Assembly: GCF_001578185.1 (NCBI RefSeq)
Contig: NZ_CP011008.1
Coordinates: 4,988,001-5,052,000, forward strand
DNA: 64,000 nt
Origin: Peribacillus simplex
Lineage (GTDB): Bacteria > Bacillota > Bacilli > Bacillales > DSM-1321
Direction of reading: 5' to 3'
The notes under the pieces are model-generated. The model had not been told where the DNA came from. It was given only the letters and a program-made list of their open reading frames with translations, and did no database searches. Below are positions 13,068 to 22,548 of this stretch, piece by piece. The translations under genes and the position numbers were made by a program. Numbering within the stretch: position 1 is the stretch's first letter; the number at the start of each line of letters is the position of its first letter.

Positions 13068-14102
13068 TTAAGGGGTGTAATTCCCCTGAATTAACTCTTG
13101 GGCTGCCGCTTCATCCGTTATCAAAACGGTCGATGAAGGCGCGCCTTTCATGTAAGAACGGATAGCCTTAGCTTTAGTTTTTCCACCTGCCACAGTTATC
13201 ACTCGCTTTTCAGGGCTAAGATCATCTAACTGGATTCCGACTGTCAAAACCTTGTGAACAACTTTTCCGTTTTCATCGTAGTAATAACCGAATGCTTCTC
13301 CTACAGCATTTCCATCTAACAGCTTCTTTAACATTTCTGGCGAAGAATTTCTTCTCTCTGCCATCGCCATGGCATCACCAATTCCATGAATGATCATATC
13401 GGCAGATTTGATTTGGGAAATCACTTCTTTAATTGCAGGTTCCTTCATGAAGGAAGCATAAACCTCACCGCTTAATTGATCGGGTACATATAACACTCTG
13501 TAAGAGGCATGCGCCTTCTGTGCCATTCTTTCGACAATCGTATTAGCCTGGTTCTGCACTGCTTCACCAATTCCCCCGCGGGCTGGGACAAATGTCAATT
13601 TCTTGGAAGCCTCATCAGGTGACAACGAATTAGCCACTTCGGCCATTGTCGATCCACCAGTAACCGCAATGATATTTTTTGAGTTCCATTCTCGTTTCAT
13701 ACGGTTTGCACAAGCTTTACCCAATTCTTTTTTCACCCATGGGGTTTCATCACAATTTCCTGAGACAATAATGACCTCATCCACTTGTAACAAATCCTGC
13801 AATTGCCGCTCCATTATGTCTATACCCATTACTTCACGCATTATCCCTTCTAACTTATCCAGGATTTCAATCCCTTCATCAGTCAGCGTCATACCAGAAC
13901 TGAATATGTTAACCAGGTTCTGACTTTTCAGAAAATCAACCTCGCTTCTAAGCGTCCGCTCAGTCAAATTAAGGCTCACGGCCAGACTTCGCCTTCCAAC
14001 TGGCTGCATCATTTTGATATAACGCAGGATATCATATCTTTTTTGCATAGCCATAAGGAAATCAGGTAATAATTTTCTTTGTACCTCGAGTAATGTACGC
14101 AT
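13068..14102 (-). CDS. cggR: Central glycolytic genes regulator CggR
   Basis: CggR is a SorC-family repressor that shuts off its own operon until fructose 1,6-bisphosphate binds. The 344-residue protein has an N-terminal helix-turn-helix (QPVGRRSLAVSLNLTERTLRSEV) and a C-terminal sugar-phosphate domain (TGGSTMAEVANSLSP). The start at 14102 (MRTLLEVQRKLLPDFL) matches the family and has AGGAG 8 bases upstream; the open frame runs 42 codons further but crosses the operator. It precedes gapA by 32 bases. Confidence 0.95.
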   Translation of the reverse strand: MRTLLEVQRKLLPDFLMAMQKRYDILRYIKMMQPVGRRSLAVSLNLTERTLRSEVDFLKSQNLVNIFSSGMTLTDEGIEILDKLEGIMREVMGIDIMERQLQDLLQVDEVIIVSGNCDETPWVKKELGKACANRMKREWNSKNIIAVTGGSTMAEVANSLSPDEASKKLTFVPARGGIGEAVQNQANTIVERMAQKAHASYRVLYVPDQLSGEVYASFMKEPAIKEVISQIKSADMIIHGIGDAMAMAERRNSSPEMLKKLLDGNAVGEAFGYYYDENGKVVHKVLTVGIQLDDLSPEKRVITVAGGKTKAKAIRSYMKGAPSSTVLITDEAAAQELIQGNYTP

Positions 14103-14129
14103 ATTTAAAACTCCTAAATAGTTAAGTTG

Positions 14130-14165
14130 GACACATAATGTCCCGTGTAGTCGTTTTCTGTCCCA
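14130..14165 (-). promoter_or_regulatory. CggR operator
   Basis: On the minus strand the sequence follows the CggR pattern CGGGAC-N6-TGTC-N4-CGGGAC-N6-TGTC exactly in spacing: TGGGAC-N6-CGAC-TACA-CGGGAC-N6-TGTC, 36 bases with three base changes from consensus. It lies between the promoter and cggR, as in B. subtilis. Confidence 0.85.
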
Positions 14166-14173
14166 CTTACACC

Positions 14174-14212
14174 AAAAAAATATTCCTGCTACATATTTTA
14201 TTCTAGCAGGAA
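14174..14212 (-). terminator. Terminator of the rpoN-glutaredoxin unit, overlapping the cggR promoter
   Basis: TTCCTGCTA and TAGCAGGAA form a 9-bp stem, followed on the minus strand by a run of seven T's. The 5' arm contains the -10 box of the cggR promoter. Confidence 0.7.
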
Positions 14213-14228
14213 CGGAATGTTTCTTCAA
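14200..14228 (-). promoter_or_regulatory. Probable sigma-A promoter of cggR-gapA
   Basis: TTGAAG (14223-14228), 17 bases, TAGAAT (14200-14205) on the minus strand, starting transcription near 14193, upstream of the operator. Confidence 0.7.
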
Positions 14229-14241
14229 ATGATTTGAAAAA

Positions 14242-14502
14242 TTATTTTTCGAAAAGCCTATTTAGAGCTAATTTATCAACATTTCCAAATTGAACAATAT
14301 CATCTTTCCATTCTACAACAGGGATCATCAATCCGAATTTCTCAACCAAATCATCATCGGTATGGATATCGATTTCCTTATACCCTATGCCTGACTCGAA
14401 TTTCACTTCTTCAAGTATCCGCTTGGCTTTATCACATAATGGACATTTTTCCCTACTATATAAAACAAACGCATTTGATTCCAAACCACTCATCCTTTTC
14501 AA
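14242..14502 (-). CDS. Glutaredoxin-like thioredoxin-fold protein
   Basis: An 86-residue thioredoxin-fold protein of the glutaredoxin-like (DUF836) family. It shows the redox motif CPLC (Cys20, Cys23) after the strand FVLYSREK, and a cis-Pro region LMIPVVEWKDD. The partner is not known. Its ATG overlaps the end of rpoN by 4 bases, so it is translationally coupled to sigma-54, though a functional link is only suggested by position. A start at the second Met (14493) is also possible. Confidence 0.85.
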   Translation of the reverse strand: MKRMSGLESNAFVLYSREKCPLCDKAKRILEEVKFESGIGYKEIDIHTDDDLVEKFGLMIPVVEWKDDIVQFGNVDKLALNRLFEK

Positions 14503-15836
14503 TCATATCTTTTTCGTTTAGATGAAGAAGGGATCCCTAATTGTTCCCGGTATTTGGCGACCGTTCGGCGCGCCAGTATAATTCCATGCTCCACTTTCAA
14601 TCGTTCTGCCAAATCTTGATCCGAAAGCGGCTTTTGTTTATTTTCACCATTGATGGCTGCCTGCAGGCCCTTTTTTGCTTGCATGCCCGACATATCCTCA
14701 TCAAGGCCGACTGACTGTAAAGAAGTAGTGAAAAATATCCGCATCTCTATTGTGCCAAATGGTGTCTGTACGTATTTTCCTTTAACGGCCCGGCTAACTG
14801 TGGATTCATGAATACCAATCTCGTCGGCGACTTCTTTCATCGTCATCGGCTTCAAATGGTTAAGGCCATGACGAAAGCACGCCGGCTGTTTTTCGACGAT
14901 GCACTGAATAACCTTCAATATCGTTTCTTTTCTCTGTTGTATCCCTCTAGAGATCCATTGATATTCCTGCCACTTATCCTGGATGAACTTTTGCACTCCC
15001 TGGTCCTTATGGCTCTTCATTCGGTTCAAATACCCTTTATCCACATTAAGATTTGGTGAGTTGCCATCATAATTCCCCACAAGCAGTACCCCATCACGAA
15101 CTTCCACGACCACATCCGGCACTATATAAGAAGGTTTTTCCTGAAAAAAGAGTGAAGCTGGACGCGGGTTCAACGTCTGGACATAATCAAAGACTTCTTG
15201 AATCTCCTTCATTGTAACACCGATTTTCTTACTTAAGTCCTTCCAACGCTTTTCAGCAAAATCGAGGAAATGATTTTCTATGATCGATTCTGCCAGCAAA
15301 TTCACCCCTTCTGCTTTTACCTGAAGTAAAAGGCACTCTTGAAGATTCCTTGCTGCAATTCCATGCGGCTCAAGCTGCTGTAAAATCGAAAGGCTCTCTT
15401 CCAAAACGACTGAAGATATGCCTGGAACACATATATCCTCCAGCTGAGTCCTTAAGTAACCGTTTTCATCAAGATTATGAATTAATAGTAGCATCGCCTT
15501 CTGCTGCTCACCGGAAAGTTGCTGGTGATTCACCTGGGACATGACATGCTGTTCAAGCGATAGTGTATCTTCACTGATTTGTTCAATCCAATAGTTGGCA
15601 TCATACGTATTTTTAAGAGTCCGTTTTCCCTTTTTTCGGTCAAAGGTTGGCTGAAATAAAGAAGATGTTGGCTGATCTAGGGACAGTAATGGATTTTCCA
15701 CCATTTTATCTTCTAAGAATGCCGATAGCTCCTGTGAGGAGTATTGCAGCAATGTAATTGCTTGCATAAGCTCCTGGGTCATTGCCATCTTTAATGTTTG
15801 CTGTTGAAAAAGTCCTGCTTTCATATTCATACTCAT
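14499..15836 (-). CDS. rpoN: RNA polymerase sigma-54 factor (SigL/RpoN)
   Basis: Sigma-54 directs transcription of enhancer-dependent operons (in B. subtilis levanase, arginine/ornithine and branched-chain amino acid use, acetoin). Features are the glutamine-rich activator-interacting region I (GLFQQQTLKMAMTQELMQAI), a core-binding region, a helix-turn-helix (MKEVADEIGIHESTVSRAV) and the C-terminal RpoN box ARRTVAKYRE. Start at 15836 (MSMNMKAGLF) is chosen because GGGAGGG lies 8 bases before it; the frame is open 8 codons further. The protein is 445 residues. Confidence 0.95.
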   Translation of the reverse strand: MSMNMKAGLFQQQTLKMAMTQELMQAITLLQYSSQELSAFLEDKMVENPLLSLDQPTSSLFQPTFDRKKGKRTLKNTYDANYWIEQISEDTLSLEQHVMSQVNHQQLSGEQQKAMLLLIHNLDENGYLRTQLEDICVPGISSVVLEESLSILQQLEPHGIAARNLQECLLLQVKAEGVNLLAESIIENHFLDFAEKRWKDLSKKIGVTMKEIQEVFDYVQTLNPRPASLFFQEKPSYIVPDVVVEVRDGVLLVGNYDGNSPNLNVDKGYLNRMKSHKDQGVQKFIQDKWQEYQWISRGIQQRKETILKVIQCIVEKQPACFRHGLNHLKPMTMKEVADEIGIHESTVSRAVKGKYVQTPFGTIEMRIFFTTSLQSVGLDEDMSGMQAKKGLQAAINGENKQKPLSDQDLAERLKVEHGIILARRTVAKYREQLGIPSSSKRKRYD

Positions 15837-15896
15837 CGATTCATCCCTCCCCCACTCCATTTTACATTATCAGGAGAAAATTCTACACAAAAACCC

Positions 15897-15911
15897 ATGA
15901 AAACGCTTACG
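15897..15911. promoter_or_regulatory. cre site downstream of the rpoN start point (probable CcpA roadblock)
   Basis: ATGAAAACGCTTACG agrees with the cre consensus TGWAANCGNTNWCA at all but the last base. It lies about 26-40 bases downstream of the predicted rpoN transcription start. In B. subtilis, sigL is known to be repressed by CcpA through a roadblock. Confidence 0.65.
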
Positions 15912-15943
15912 TTTTTTTTCTGAATAGTGTATTTGTTTTAAAT

Positions 15944-15972
15944 ACTATATGTTAGAAATGCGATTTTCACAA
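15944..15972 (-). promoter_or_regulatory. Probable sigma-A promoter of rpoN
   Basis: TTGTGA (15967-15972), 17 bases, TATAGT (15944-15949) on the minus strand; start near 15937. The rest of the interval up to the tRNA shows nothing else I can name. Confidence 0.6.
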
Positions 15973-16130
15973 CTACTTTTACTGAAAAATCACCATTTTT
16001 CAATGGTAGGGGCGAATATTCTGAGGCAAGGGAGTGAAATACCATGATTCGACGGAATTTTACGGAAATCGAGTAAATCCATCAAAAATCGCAAGGAACC
16101 ATTTAATGCCTTCTAATTGAATTGACCAAT

Positions 16131-16162
16131 AAAAAATCCCCCACTTTATTAAGCAGGAGATT
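16131..16162 (-). terminator. Terminator of tRNA-Arg
   Basis: On the minus strand AATCTCCTGC pairs, with G-U pairs, to GTGGGGGATT and runs into TTTTTT. Confidence 0.6.
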
Positions 16163-16167
16163 GGTAA

Positions 16168-16239
16168 TGCCCTCGGCAGGAATCGAACCTGCATTTCAAG
16201 CTTCGGAGGCTTGCGTTCTATCCGTTGCACTACGAGGGC
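16168..16239 (-). tRNA. tRNA-Arg (anticodon CCG)
   Basis: On the minus strand a full cloverleaf: acceptor GCCCTCG / CGAGGGC, D-arm AGTGCAACGGATAGAAC, anticodon stem CAAGC/GCTTG around the loop CTCCGAA (anticodon CCG, reads CGG), and T-arm GCAGGTTCGATTCCTGC. The CCA end is not encoded and must be added. Its place beside clpP matches trnQ-Arg of B. subtilis. Confidence 0.95.
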
Positions 16240-16308
16240 GAAATAGAAAATCTTTTTTCGACAGACTTCATTATATGATAGAATCCCATCCTTTGCAAGG
16301 GTTATCAG

Positions 16309-16333
16309 GTTTAAAACTTCACCTTTTGGGTAT
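16309..16333 (+). promoter_or_regulatory. Sigma-B promoter of clpP
   Basis: GTTTAA (16309-16314), 13 bases, GGGTAT (16328-16333): both boxes equal the sigma-B consensus. B. subtilis clpP also has a sigma-B start, so a general-stress promoter fits. Confidence 0.75.
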
Positions 16334-16446
16334 TATGGGTAATGTGGAAATTCATCCCTGTGCGGCATAATTATAAATAAATCTATTCGGGAAGGGGACT
16401 TGCCAGAAAATTGTCGAACAAATTATCCATTATAGGGTTTGTTTTG

Positions 16447-16477
16447 TTTGACCTAAATTGACCAAAAAGTGTATCAT
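16447..16477 (+). promoter_or_regulatory. CtsR operator and sigma-A promoter of clpP
   Basis: On the minus strand 16447-16463 reads GGTCAAT-TTA-GGTCAAA, the tandem heptad bound by the class III heat-shock repressor CtsR. It overlaps a promoter on the plus strand: TTGACC (16448-16453), 18 bases, TATCAT (16472-16477). Confidence 0.75.
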
Positions 16478-16527
16478 ACATACATAAAGAATTTAAATGA
16501 TTCTCTTAATCGAAGGAGGAAATGAAC

Positions 16528-17136
16528 ATGAATTTAATTCCTACAGTTATCGAACAAACAAGTCGTGGGGAGCGTGCCTACGATATTTACTCCCGTTTAT
16601 TAAAAGACCGGATCATTATGCTAGGAAGTGGAATTGACGATAATGTTTCCAACTCAATTGTTGCTCAATTACTATTTTTAGAAGCGGAAAATCCTGAAAA
16701 AGATATCACTTTATACATCAACAGCCCAGGTGGAAGCATCACTTCCGGTATGGCCATTTACGATACTATGCAGTATATCAAACCTGATGTATCCACTGTA
16801 TGCATCGGTATGGCCGCTTCCATGGGTGCATTCCTATTGGCCGCTGGTGAAAAGGGCAAACGTTATGCGTTGCCAAACAGTGAAGTCATGATTCACCAAC
16901 CACTTGGAGGAGCCCAAGGTCAAGCAACGGAAATTGAAATTGCTGCCCGCCGTATCCTTCACTTGAAAGATAAGCTGAACCAAATCTTGGCAGAACGTAC
17001 TGGTCAACCTATTGAAGTCCTTCAAAGAGATACGGAACGTGATAACTTCATGACTTCCGAAAGAGCTCTTGAATATGGCTTGATTGACAAAGTCATCACG
17101 CGCAGCATTCTTGATGACAAAAAAGACTCTAAATAA
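16528..17136 (+). CDS. clpP: ATP-dependent Clp protease proteolytic subunit ClpP
   Basis: Serine peptidase that forms a barrel of two heptamers and works with ClpX, ClpC or ClpE in protein quality control, competence and sporulation; it also degrades ssrA-tagged proteins made with the tmRNA of this window. The mature form keeps the family motifs [17 protein letters not shown] with the nucleophile Ser (about 97), and MIHQPLGG with the catalytic His (about 122). The ATG at 16528 ([10 protein letters not shown]) is preferred because AAGGAGG lies 8 bases before it; the ATG at 16522 is too close. The protein is 202 residues. Confidence 0.97.
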   Translation: MNLIPTVIEQTSRGERAYDIYSRLLKDRIIMLGSGIDDNVSNSIVAQLLFLEAENPEKDITLYINSPGGSITSGMAIYDTMQYIKPDVSTVCIGMAASMGAFLLAAGEKGKRYALPNSEVMIHQPLGGAQGQATEIEIAARRILHLKDKLNQILAERTGQPIEVLQRDTERDNFMTSERALEYGLIDKVITRSILDDKKDSK

Positions 17137-17150
17137 AAAATGATAAAAAA

Positions 17151-17191
17151 GGCTCCGAAAGTCGTCTTAAGCGACTTTCGGAGCCTTTTTT
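17151..17191 (+). terminator. Terminator of clpP
   Basis: A perfect 14-bp stem, GGCTCCGAAAGTCG / CGACTTTCGGAGCC, followed by a T-run. Confidence 0.9.
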
Positions 17192-17210
17192 CACATAATG
17201 TGAAAAATCA

Positions 17211-17240
17211 TAAAAGAAAAGGATGCACTTTTGGCATCCT
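17211..17240 (-). terminator. Terminator of the yvcI-rapZ-yvcK-whiA-crh operon
   Basis: On the minus strand AGGATGC pairs with GCATCCT and is followed by TTTTCTTTT just after the crh stop. Confidence 0.75.
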
Positions 17241-17246
17241 CTTATT

Positions 17247-17504
17247 TTACCCCTCTTGCTGAATGAACTCTTCCAATGCCTCTATTGCTTCCTTTTCATC
17301 GCGTCCTTCCACGATTAACTTAACGGACACGCCAGAACTGATGGCAAGGCTCATTAATCCCATGATACTTTTCGCATTCACTTTTTTTCCTTCTTTTTCA
17401 AGAAAAACATCCGAATGAAAGCGGTTAGCTTCTTGTACAAAAAGAGCGGCTGGCCGGGCTTGCAAACCTGTTTTCAGTTTTACTTCAACTTGTTTTTCCA
17501 CCAT
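17247..17504 (-). CDS. crh: Catabolite repression HPr-like protein Crh
   Basis: Crh is a paralogue of HPr that cannot carry sugar-phosphotransferase phosphate because Gln replaces the His; here Gln15 is visible in TGLQARPAA. It keeps the regulatory Ser46 (KSIMG), the target of HPr kinase, whose gene is at 36.6 kb in this window. Phosphorylated Crh is a co-effector of CcpA. The 85-residue length is normal. It is the last gene of its operon, 20 bases after whiA. Confidence 0.95.
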   Translation of the reverse strand: MVEKQVEVKLKTGLQARPAALFVQEANRFHSDVFLEKEGKKVNAKSIMGLMSLAISSGVSVKLIVEGRDEKEAIEALEEFIQQEG

Positions 17505-17524
17505 CTTGATCTCCCCTGTTAGCT

Positions 17525-18478
17525 TTATTTTTTCGCAGCAATAGCCTCTCCCCCACGGAGCCTGTCAGCTATTTCATCAATCTTGCGTAATCGGTGATTA
17601 ATCCCTGACTTACTGATGTTTCCTCCTGATACCATTTCTCCAAGTTCCTTTAAGGTTATATCCTGAAATGCTATCCTAAGCTCCGCAATTTCCCGAAGCT
17701 TATCCGGTAAAATGCTTAGTCCTACCGTATCCTCAATGTAATGGATATTTTCAACCTGGCGCAATGAGGCACCAATCGTTTTGTTCAAATTGGCTGTTTC
17801 ACAATTCACAAGTCGATTTACTGAATTACGCATATCACGGACAATCCGTACATCCTCGAATCTTAATAAGGCTGAATGGGCACCGACTATGCTTAAAAAC
17901 TCAGCTATCTTTTCGGCTTCTTTCAAATAAATGATGTACCCTTTTTTGCGTTCAAGCGTCTTGGCCTTCAAGCCAAACTTATTCATTAGCTCACAAAGGG
18001 CATCATTGTGCTCTTTATAAAGTGAGAAAATCTCAAGGTGATAGGAAGACGTTTCCGGATTATTCACCGATCCCCCCGCAAGGAATGCACCTCTTAGGTA
18101 TGAACGCTTACAGCATTTCTTCCCAACAATAGTGTCGGATATAGCATGGAGAATTTCAAAGCCGTCGCCTAAAATTTCCAAATCGGTTAAAACCCGCTGC
18201 CCTCCAGATGACATCCTGACAATATAAACATTATTTTTTTTAAGCTTCATCTTTTTACGGACCAAAAGCTCGACCTGGACCTCATAACTTTTTTTCAGCA
18301 GCGTATAAATCCTTCTGGCAATCGCAGCATTCTCAGTTTGAATATCCACGACAAGCTTCCGATTAGAAAATGAAAGGGATCCGTTCATCCGGATAAGCGC
18401 ACACAATTCCGCTTTTCCGCAGCAATCCTTTCCCTCTAATGTAGTAAGCTCTTTTTTCGTTTCTGAAGCAAAAGACAT
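17525..18478 (-). CDS. whiA: Sporulation/division regulator WhiA
   Basis: A conserved DNA-binding protein related to LAGLIDADG homing endonucleases but without nuclease activity; in B. subtilis it affects chromosome segregation and division, in actinomycetes sporulation. The 317 residues include [20 protein letters not shown] (endonuclease-like domain) and a C-terminal helix-turn-helix ([23 protein letters not shown]). The start [12 protein letters not shown] at 18478 matches relatives; the open frame extends 5 codons more. Confidence 0.95.
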   Translation of the reverse strand: MSFASETKKELTTLEGKDCCGKAELCALIRMNGSLSFSNRKLVVDIQTENAAIARRIYTLLKKSYEVQVELLVRKKMKLKKNNVYIVRMSSGGQRVLTDLEILGDGFEILHAISDTIVGKKCCKRSYLRGAFLAGGSVNNPETSSYHLEIFSLYKEHNDALCELMNKFGLKAKTLERKKGYIIYLKEAEKIAEFLSIVGAHSALLRFEDVRIVRDMRNSVNRLVNCETANLNKTIGASLRQVENIHYIEDTVGLSILPDKLREIAELRIAFQDITLKELGEMVSGGNISKSGINHRLRKIDEIADRLRGGEAIAAKK

Positions 18479-18544
18479 CCATTTCACCCCCAATCGAACG
18501 CAGGTAATCTATTTTATCAATCAAAAAAACGTCCCCGCTTATAT

Positions 18545-19531
18545 CTACGGAACAATGTGGCTTTTTGTTTCATTTACAAGCATATTATAAAGCAAATCCG
18601 CCACTTTTTTCGTGTCATGGCGTATTACATTCCCTTCATAGCTGAAAATGCGTTCTTGTATGATTTCAAGACCCATCCGTTTTAAACTTTCTACATCATA
18701 CATGACCGGTTTGGCATATTCAGCTTGATAACGTTGCTGAATCTCAGTCGGTATTTCCTCATTATTAACCAGTATCCTGTCAATATATGCATTTCCCATA
18801 TGGTCATATATAGCTTTTATATGATCGCTCGCGCTATAATCCAACGTCTCGCCGGCTTGTGTCATTAAATTGCAAATGTACACCTTCTTAGCCTTGGAGC
18901 GGCCAACCTCTTCCCCTAGGCCCGGGACAAGTAAGTTAGGCAGAATGCTAGTATATAAGCTTCCTGGACCAATGACAATAAGATCTGCATGCTTAATTTC
19001 CTGAAGAGTTTCACTGAGCGGCCTTATATGCTGAGGAGACAGGAATACTTTTTTTATTTTCTTTCCTGAAAAGGGGATCTTGGATTCTCCTGTAACAATC
19101 GTTCCGTCATCCATCTCCGCATGGAGAACCACACTTTGGTTGGCAGCCGGAAGCACTTTACCACGGACATTAAGGAATTTACTCATTTCCTGGATAGCAT
19201 GGACAAAATCTCCGGTCAACGAGGTCATTGCCGCCAGGATCAAATTCCCCAGCGAATGCCCGGATAGCTCATTTTTACTCTGAAAGCGATGTTGAAACAT
19301 TTGTTCAACAAGAGGCTCTACATCCGATAACGCTGCTAGAACGTTACGAATATCACCTGGCGCGGGGATATCCATGTCCTCGCGAAGGCGACCCGAACTT
19401 CCGCCATCATCTGCTACAGTGACGATCGCCGTTATATCCACTGGATGCTTCTTTAAACCTCTTAACAAAACGGGAAGGCCGGTTCCCCCTCCGATGATCA
19501 CAACCTTAGGTTGTTTCTTATTATCTAACAT
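18545..19531 (-). CDS. yvcK: Gluconeogenesis/cell-wall factor YvcK (GlmR), UDP-sugar-binding CofD-like protein
   Basis: YvcK is needed for growth on gluconeogenic carbon sources; in Bacillus it binds UDP-GlcNAc and stimulates GlmS, linking carbon flux to wall synthesis. The 328-residue protein begins [20 protein letters not shown], a nucleotide-binding start, and has the family motifs [11 protein letters not shown] and [13 protein letters not shown]. The start at 19531 is supported by AAGGGG upstream; it overlaps the end of rapZ by 11 bases. Confidence 0.93.
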   Translation of the reverse strand: MLDNKKQPKVVIIGGGTGLPVLLRGLKKHPVDITAIVTVADDGGSSGRLREDMDIPAPGDIRNVLAALSDVEPLVEQMFQHRFQSKNELSGHSLGNLILAAMTSLTGDFVHAIQEMSKFLNVRGKVLPAANQSVVLHAEMDDGTIVTGESKIPFSGKKIKKVFLSPQHIRPLSETLQEIKHADLIVIGPGSLYTSILPNLLVPGLGEEVGRSKAKKVYICNLMTQAGETLDYSASDHIKAIYDHMGNAYIDRILVNNEEIPTEIQQRYQAEYAKPVMYDVESLKRMGLEIIQERIFSYEGNVIRHDTKKVADLLYNMLVNETKSHIVP

Positions 19532-20420
19532 CTGCTTTCCCCTTACTTTTTTCGATATCACGATGAGATATTTGAACGCTGTAATCCTTTTTGAAGTGGT
19601 TTGAAATATACTCCGTCAATGCTACAGAACGATGCTGACCGCCTGTACACCCAATCGCAACTACAAGCTGTGCTTTCCCTTCACGTTTATAATGTGGAAG
19701 CATGAAGGCAAGCAGGTCGGTCACCTTTTCCAAGAACTTTTGAGTCTCACTCCATTTTAAAACGTAACTCGACACTTCCTGTTCCAAACCAGTCTTTGGC
19801 CTCATATGGTCAATATAATATGGATTTGGCAGGAAACGTACATCAAACACAAGGTCGGCATCTATTGGCAGACCATGCTTGAACCCGAAGGACATGACAT
19901 TGACTGTGAAACCTACACATTTATCCGCAGAAAATTCCGAAGCGATTTTCTCCCTCAATTCGCGCGGTTTCAGTTGTGAAGTATTAAAGATCAGCTGAGC
20001 TCTTCCCTTTAGTTCGTCCAATAGTTCCCGTTCCATTTTAATGCCTTCCAATGGCCTGCCTAATGGAGCAAGGGGATGGGTCCTTCTCGTTTCCTTATAC
20101 CTGCGTACCAAGGAATCATCATCAGCTTCAAGAAAAAGGATTCTTGGTGATACTGCCGCTGATTCCGTTAATTTATCCAGTGCAAGAAATAAGGAATCAA
20201 AAAACTCCCTCCCCCTCAAGTCCATGACAAGAGCCACTTTATTCATCTTATTCCCGGAGTCCTTCATTAACTCCAAAAACTTTGGCAATAGCGTGGGCGG
20301 CAAATTATCGACGCAAAAAAAGCCGAGGTCTTCAAAACTTTGAACCGCCACTGTCTTACCTGCTCCTGACATTCCGGTTATGATGACCAATTGCGTTTCA
20401 TTAATCTCCCCTGTACTCAT
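19521..20420 (-). CDS. rapZ: RNase adapter protein RapZ (YvcJ)
   Basis: A P-loop protein of the RapZ/YvcJ family. In E. coli RapZ senses glucosamine 6-phosphate and directs RNase E to GlmZ; in B. subtilis YvcJ binds and hydrolyses nucleotides and affects competence, but its RNA role is unproven. The 299 residues show the Walker A motif TGMSGAGKT (15-23), FFCVDNLPP, and the C-terminal [11 protein letters not shown]. It lies between the nudix gene and yvcK, with which it overlaps. Confidence 0.94.
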   Translation of the reverse strand: MSTGEINETQLVIITGMSGAGKTVAVQSFEDLGFFCVDNLPPTLLPKFLELMKDSGNKMNKVALVMDLRGREFFDSLFLALDKLTESAAVSPRILFLEADDDSLVRRYKETRRTHPLAPLGRPLEGIKMERELLDELKGRAQLIFNTSQLKPRELREKIASEFSADKCVGFTVNVMSFGFKHGLPIDADLVFDVRFLPNPYYIDHMRPKTGLEQEVSSYVLKWSETQKFLEKVTDLLAFMLPHYKREGKAQLVVAIGCTGGQHRSVALTEYISNHFKKDYSVQISHRDIEKSKGKADVR

Positions 20421-20470
20421 AGTTCTCCGCCCCCATATATAGCAATCTTTTTTATATTGAATATTGAATA

Positions 20471-20938
20471 TTAACCTGGATCCAATCGATAAGAAAGTAA
20501 CTTAAACTCAGGCGTATAGGTAAACGTTCCATAAATGATTCCACTTCCATGGACCATATAGTCCAGAATATGAAAATCACCCTCAGCCATTTTCAGCTTT
20601 TTAACATCATCAACCGGATGCCAGCTAAGTTCCCCTTCTTCACAAACATCCACATTGACACCATCTGAATCCGTCGCAAAGAAAGTGAACATCATCCACT
20701 CTGACAAAACTTTATCCCCGTCCTTCATAATGAAGGTGAAAATACCTTTTATGGAAGGGTTTTTCAAATAAACTCCTGTTTCTTCGCGATATTCTCTAAT
20801 ACAAGCATCACGTACAGATTCCCCAGGCTCCATCTTGCCGCCTGGAGCTACCCACCATCCGCGTCTAGGTTTTTTCAATAAGAGGATTTGATCATCCTTA
20901 ATCAATACACAGTTTGTGACACGTTGCACGTTCTTCAC
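20471..20938 (-). CDS. Nudix hydrolase YvcI
   Basis: A 155-residue nudix hydrolase. The nudix box spans residues 33-55 ([10 protein letters not shown]...REETG) with the metal-binding REETG intact. Members at this locus are annotated as 8-oxo-dGTP diphosphatase-like, but the substrate cannot be read from sequence. It is first in the operon yvcI-rapZ-yvcK-whiA-crh. Confidence 0.9.
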   Translation of the reverse strand: MKNVQRVTNCVLIKDDQILLLKKPRRGWWVAPGGKMEPGESVRDACIREYREETGVYLKNPSIKGIFTFIMKDGDKVLSEWMMFTFFATDSDGVNVDVCEEGELSWHPVDDVKKLKMAEGDFHILDYMVHGSGIIYGTFTYTPEFKLLSYRLDPG

Positions 20939-21349
20939 CTCAATTGGCCTCTGCTCGACTATAGAAACCTTCCCTCTTCTTCTTGAAGAGATTCAGTTTA
21001 TATCATTAAACCGCCGTTAGATATCCATTTGGCGATTCTCAAATGCTAATAGTTCAAACAAGTTGTATTTTACATCTTATTACCTTTTGACAGATATGTT
21101 TAGTATATCTTATCATTATACTATTTTTGAAATGAGCTAACAATAAAGGAAACTTCCTGCATTGGGGGAATATTCATTCGCAAGGAATCACTGAGTAAGT
21201 CTTTATCTCCTGCTTAACTCCTATTCTTCTCCACTTTCCCTGCCTAAATTCAAAGAGATGGCTAACTTCACATTCCAAGCAATGAAAATTTACCTAAAAA
21301 TCGGCACTAAAGATATAGTCTTAAAGCAGGTAGTCATAAAGCAGGACAC
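20939..21349. other. Leader and promoter interval before yvcI
   Basis: No gene is supported. The stretch holds the yvcI promoter, a 170-base leader and an opposing plus-strand promoter-like pair (TTGACA 21087-21092, 18 bases, TATCAT 21111-21116) with no recognisable gene after it. The trxB terminator closes the interval. Confidence 0.5.
21115..21143 (-). promoter_or_regulatory. Probable sigma-A promoter of the yvcI operon
   Basis: TTGTTA (21138-21143), 17 bases, TATAAT (21115-21120) on the minus strand; start near 21108. Confidence 0.7.
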
Positions 21350-21382
21350 AAAAAAAAGGACACAGATACTTAATCTGTGTCC
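21350..21382 (-). terminator. Terminator of trxB
   Basis: GGACACAGAT (21358-21367) pairs with ATCTGTGTCC (21373-21382); on the minus strand eight T's follow. Confidence 0.85.
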
Positions 21383-21498
21383 TCAAACGTTTATAATTAA
21401 AGGGGGTCAACTTTCTACCCATACTATACACAATCATTATTTCACACGTGTTACAACATCGTTAAAACCGAATTACGAAGTGTGAAACTTTTGTGCAA

Positions 21499-22482
<984 letters not shown>

Positions 22483-22548
22483 TCACTACGGTTAGTGTTC
22501 CCTACCCATTATCCTATATAACAAATAATTTTTCGTCCAAATATATGC

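Noticed and set aside
16122-16370. 82-codon frame across the tRNA
   Set aside because: It is a translation of the antisense strand of tRNA-Arg, a frequent false gene call.
21258-21485. 75-codon plus-strand frame downstream of yvcI
   Set aside because: It runs through the trxB terminator palindrome, overlaps the trxB region and has no good ribosome site.
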